A stretch of DNA of 64,000 nt, taken from assembly GCF_947495735.1 (NCBI RefSeq), contig NZ_CANMAA010000002.1:248001-312000 (forward strand), read 5' to 3'. Of this stretch, positions 62,759 through 64,000 are shown piece by piece (the stretch's first letter is position 1; every line of letters starts with the position of its first letter). The stretch is from an uncultured Pseudokineococcus sp. (GTDB lineage Bacteria; Actinomycetota; Actinomycetes; Actinomycetales; Quadrisphaeraceae). The notes under the pieces are model-generated. The model ran no database searches and was not told the origin of the DNA. It worked only from the letters and a program-made list of their open reading frames with translations. The position numbers and the translations under genes were made by a program.

Positions 62759-64000
62759 CCGCCCGAGACGGACGCCTCGGCGTCCGCGACCATCTGGGCG
62801 GCGGCCCCCGTCAGCTCCCGCGACCCCAGCCACCCCTCGGGCAGCGCGACGCGCTTGGTGGCCGCCGTGCGCCCACGGGGGCCCTCGGCGTCGTCGCCCG
62901 GCCAGGCGGCGTCCTGGTCGAGCTCGGAGAGCACCTCGCCGAGCTCGACCAGCGTCGACACGAGCGCGAGGCGCTGCCGCAGAGCCGAGCCCACCGGGAA
63001 GCCCTTGAGGTACCAGGCCACGTGCTTGCGGATCTCGCGGCAGGCTCGGTGCTCGTCCGGCTCGTCCCCGCGGCCGAGCTCGGCGGCGAGCAGGACGGCG
63101 TGGCGGTGCAGCATCGCGGCGACGTCCCCGAGCGTCGGGCGCACGCGCTCGCCCCGGCCCTCGAAGGCCGCGGCGAGGTCGGCGAACAGCCAGGGGCGCC
63201 CGAGGCAGCCGCGGCCGACGACGACGCCGTCGCAGCCGGTCTCGGCGACCATGCGGACGGCGTCCTCCCCGGACCAGATGTCGCCGTTGCCCAGGACCGG
63301 CACGCTGGTGACCGCCTCCTTGAGGCGGGCGATGCGGCTCCAGTCCGCGTGCCCGGAGTAGTACTGCTCGGCCGTGCGGGCGTGCAGCGCGACGGCGGCC
63401 GCGCCCTCGCCCTCGGCGGCGCGGCCGGCCTCGAGGTAGGTCTCGTGCTCGGCGTCGATGCCGACGCGCATCTTGACCGTGACGGGGATGCCCGCGGGCT
63501 CGGCCGCGCGCACGGCCTCGCGCACCACCGAGGCGAACAGCGAGCTCTTCCAGGGCAGCGCGGCGCCCCCGCCCTTGCGCGTGACCTTCGCGACGGGGCA
63601 GCCGAAGTTGAGGTCGACGTGGTCGGCGAGGCCGTCCTCGACGAGCACCCGCACGGCGGCCCCCACCGTGCGCGGCTCCACCCCGTACAGCTGGGTGCTG
63701 CGCAGCGGCACGTCGGGGCCGTGGCGCACCAGGCGCATCGACTCCGGCGTCCGCTCCACGAGCGCGCGCGAGGTGACCATCTCGGAGACGAAGACGCCCT
63801 GGCCGCCCGCGCTCTCCATCTGCTCGCGGCACAGCGTCCGGTACGCCTCGCCGGTGATGCCGGCCATGGGCGCCAGGACGACCGGCGTGCGCACCTCGTG
63901 GGGCCCGATCCGCAGCGGCGCGACTGCTGGCCGCGCCCGCTCGGAGGTGCTCGGCGCGGGGCCGGCCGCCCCGGGGCCGGCCGGGGCCGAGGGCGCGGCG
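62755..64000 (-). CDS. dusB: tRNA-dihydrouridine synthase (partial, start outside window)
   Basis: The visible part is about 415 residues. It includes VVLAPMAGITGEAYRTLC, VSEMVTSRALVER, the catalytic cysteine in LNFGCPVAKVTRKGGGAALP, VTVKMRVGIDAEHETYLEAG, ALHARTAEQYYSGHADW, VLGNGDIWSGEDAVRMV and GVVVGRGCLGRPWLF. FMN-dependent Dus enzymes reduce uridines in tRNA. The frame is open with no start codon before 64000 (it reads PLRIGPHEVRTPVV upstream), so the N-terminus lies beyond the window edge. Coupled to dgt. Confidence 0.92.
   Translation of the reverse strand, partial: AAPSAPAGPGAAGPAPSTSERARPAVAPLRIGPHEVRTPVVLAPMAGITGEAYRTLCREQMESAGGQGVFVSEMVTSRALVERTPESMRLVRHGPDVPLRSTQLYGVEPRTVGAAVRVLVEDGLADHVDLNFGCPVAKVTRKGGGAALPWKSSLFASVVREAVRAAEPAGIPVTVKMRVGIDAEHETYLEAGRAAEGEGAAAVALHARTAEQYYSGHADWSRIARLKEAVTSVPVLGNGDIWSGEDAVRMVAETGCDGVVVGRGCLGRPWLFADLAAAFEGRGERVRPTLGDVAAMLHRHAVLLAAELGRGDEPDEHRACREIRKHVAWYLKGFPVGSALRQRLALVSTLVELGEVLSELDQDAAWPGDDAEGPRGRTAATKRVALPEGWLGSRELTGAAAQMVADAEASVSGG

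Overview
The window is about 64 kb of very GC-rich DNA with gene content and synteny typical of Actinomycetota. Pointers are an AhpE/DUF3052/AceE block, a FasR-type regulator in front of fabD-fabH-acpP-fabF-accD, a DnaG-dgt-dusB block, an RNase HI/zinc-ribbon/Nif3 block, F420-linked proteins and many apparently leaderless starts. A Kineosporiales-like or related genus is plausible, but that is inference; the phylum is the safe call. The window looks chromosomal and mostly core, with no phage, plasmid or IS element seen. The first gene (GH15 hydrolase) and the last (tRNA-dihydrouridine synthase) run off the ends.

Layout. 1-5 kb: GH15 tail, a DUF3592 membrane protein and two tandem paralogous GGDEF-EAL proteins for c-di-GMP turnover. 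4.8-5.2 kb: the RNase P RNA gene, followed directly by a small voltage-type potassium channel. 6-12.5 kb: FAD monooxygenase, metallo-beta-lactamase-fold hydrolase, nucleotidyltransferase, secreted tripeptidyl-peptidase-like hydrolase and YaaA. 12.4-18 kb: FGGY sugar kinase, DUF808 membrane protein, F420/NADP oxidoreductase, a VapBC toxin-antitoxin pair and a nitrilase-family amidase. The segment 12.43-16.07 kb is bounded by two copies of the same strong palindrome. 18-22 kb: a PadR regulator with an ABC exporter of FtsX type. 22-24.7 kb: small membrane protein, DHFR-like reductase and a TasA-like exported protein. 24.7-31.8 kb: a minus-strand run (zinc-ribbon protein with a probable CTG start, RNase HI fused to DUF1737, rhodanese, MetZ), a frameshifted F420-dependent enzyme, Nif3 and an SDR dehydrogenase.

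32-43 kb: a two-component system with a DUF4097 protein, AhpE peroxiredoxin, DUF3052, FdhD, YjbQ, homodimeric pyruvate dehydrogenase E1 (AceE), then a 41-bp minisatellite. 41.8-48.9 kb: the fatty-acid cluster, regulator FasR, a perfect 17-bp palindrome, fabD (with an extra C-terminal biotinyl-like domain), fabH, acpP, fabF and an accD carboxyltransferase. AceE supplies acetyl-CoA, AccD would make malonyl-CoA and FabD/H/F with ACP build the chain. 48.9-53.4 kb: a TPP riboswitch and thiO-thiS-thiG-thiF on the plus strand, with thiE on the minus strand between riboswitch and thiO. 53.5-64 kb: DUF3145, small unknown proteins, NYN and EVE-like proteins, two calcium-binding-type secreted proteins, tRNA-Met, a thiolase, tRNA-Asn, DnaG primase, Dgt and the dihydrouridine synthase.

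The observations most worth a second look are the riboswitch facing thiE antisense with an open frame coupled to thiO; the FabD fusion with a biotinyl-like domain lacking the modifiable lysine; the FasR-site palindrome; the repeated palindromes; the 41-bp minisatellite; and three stacked hairpins between acpP and fabF.
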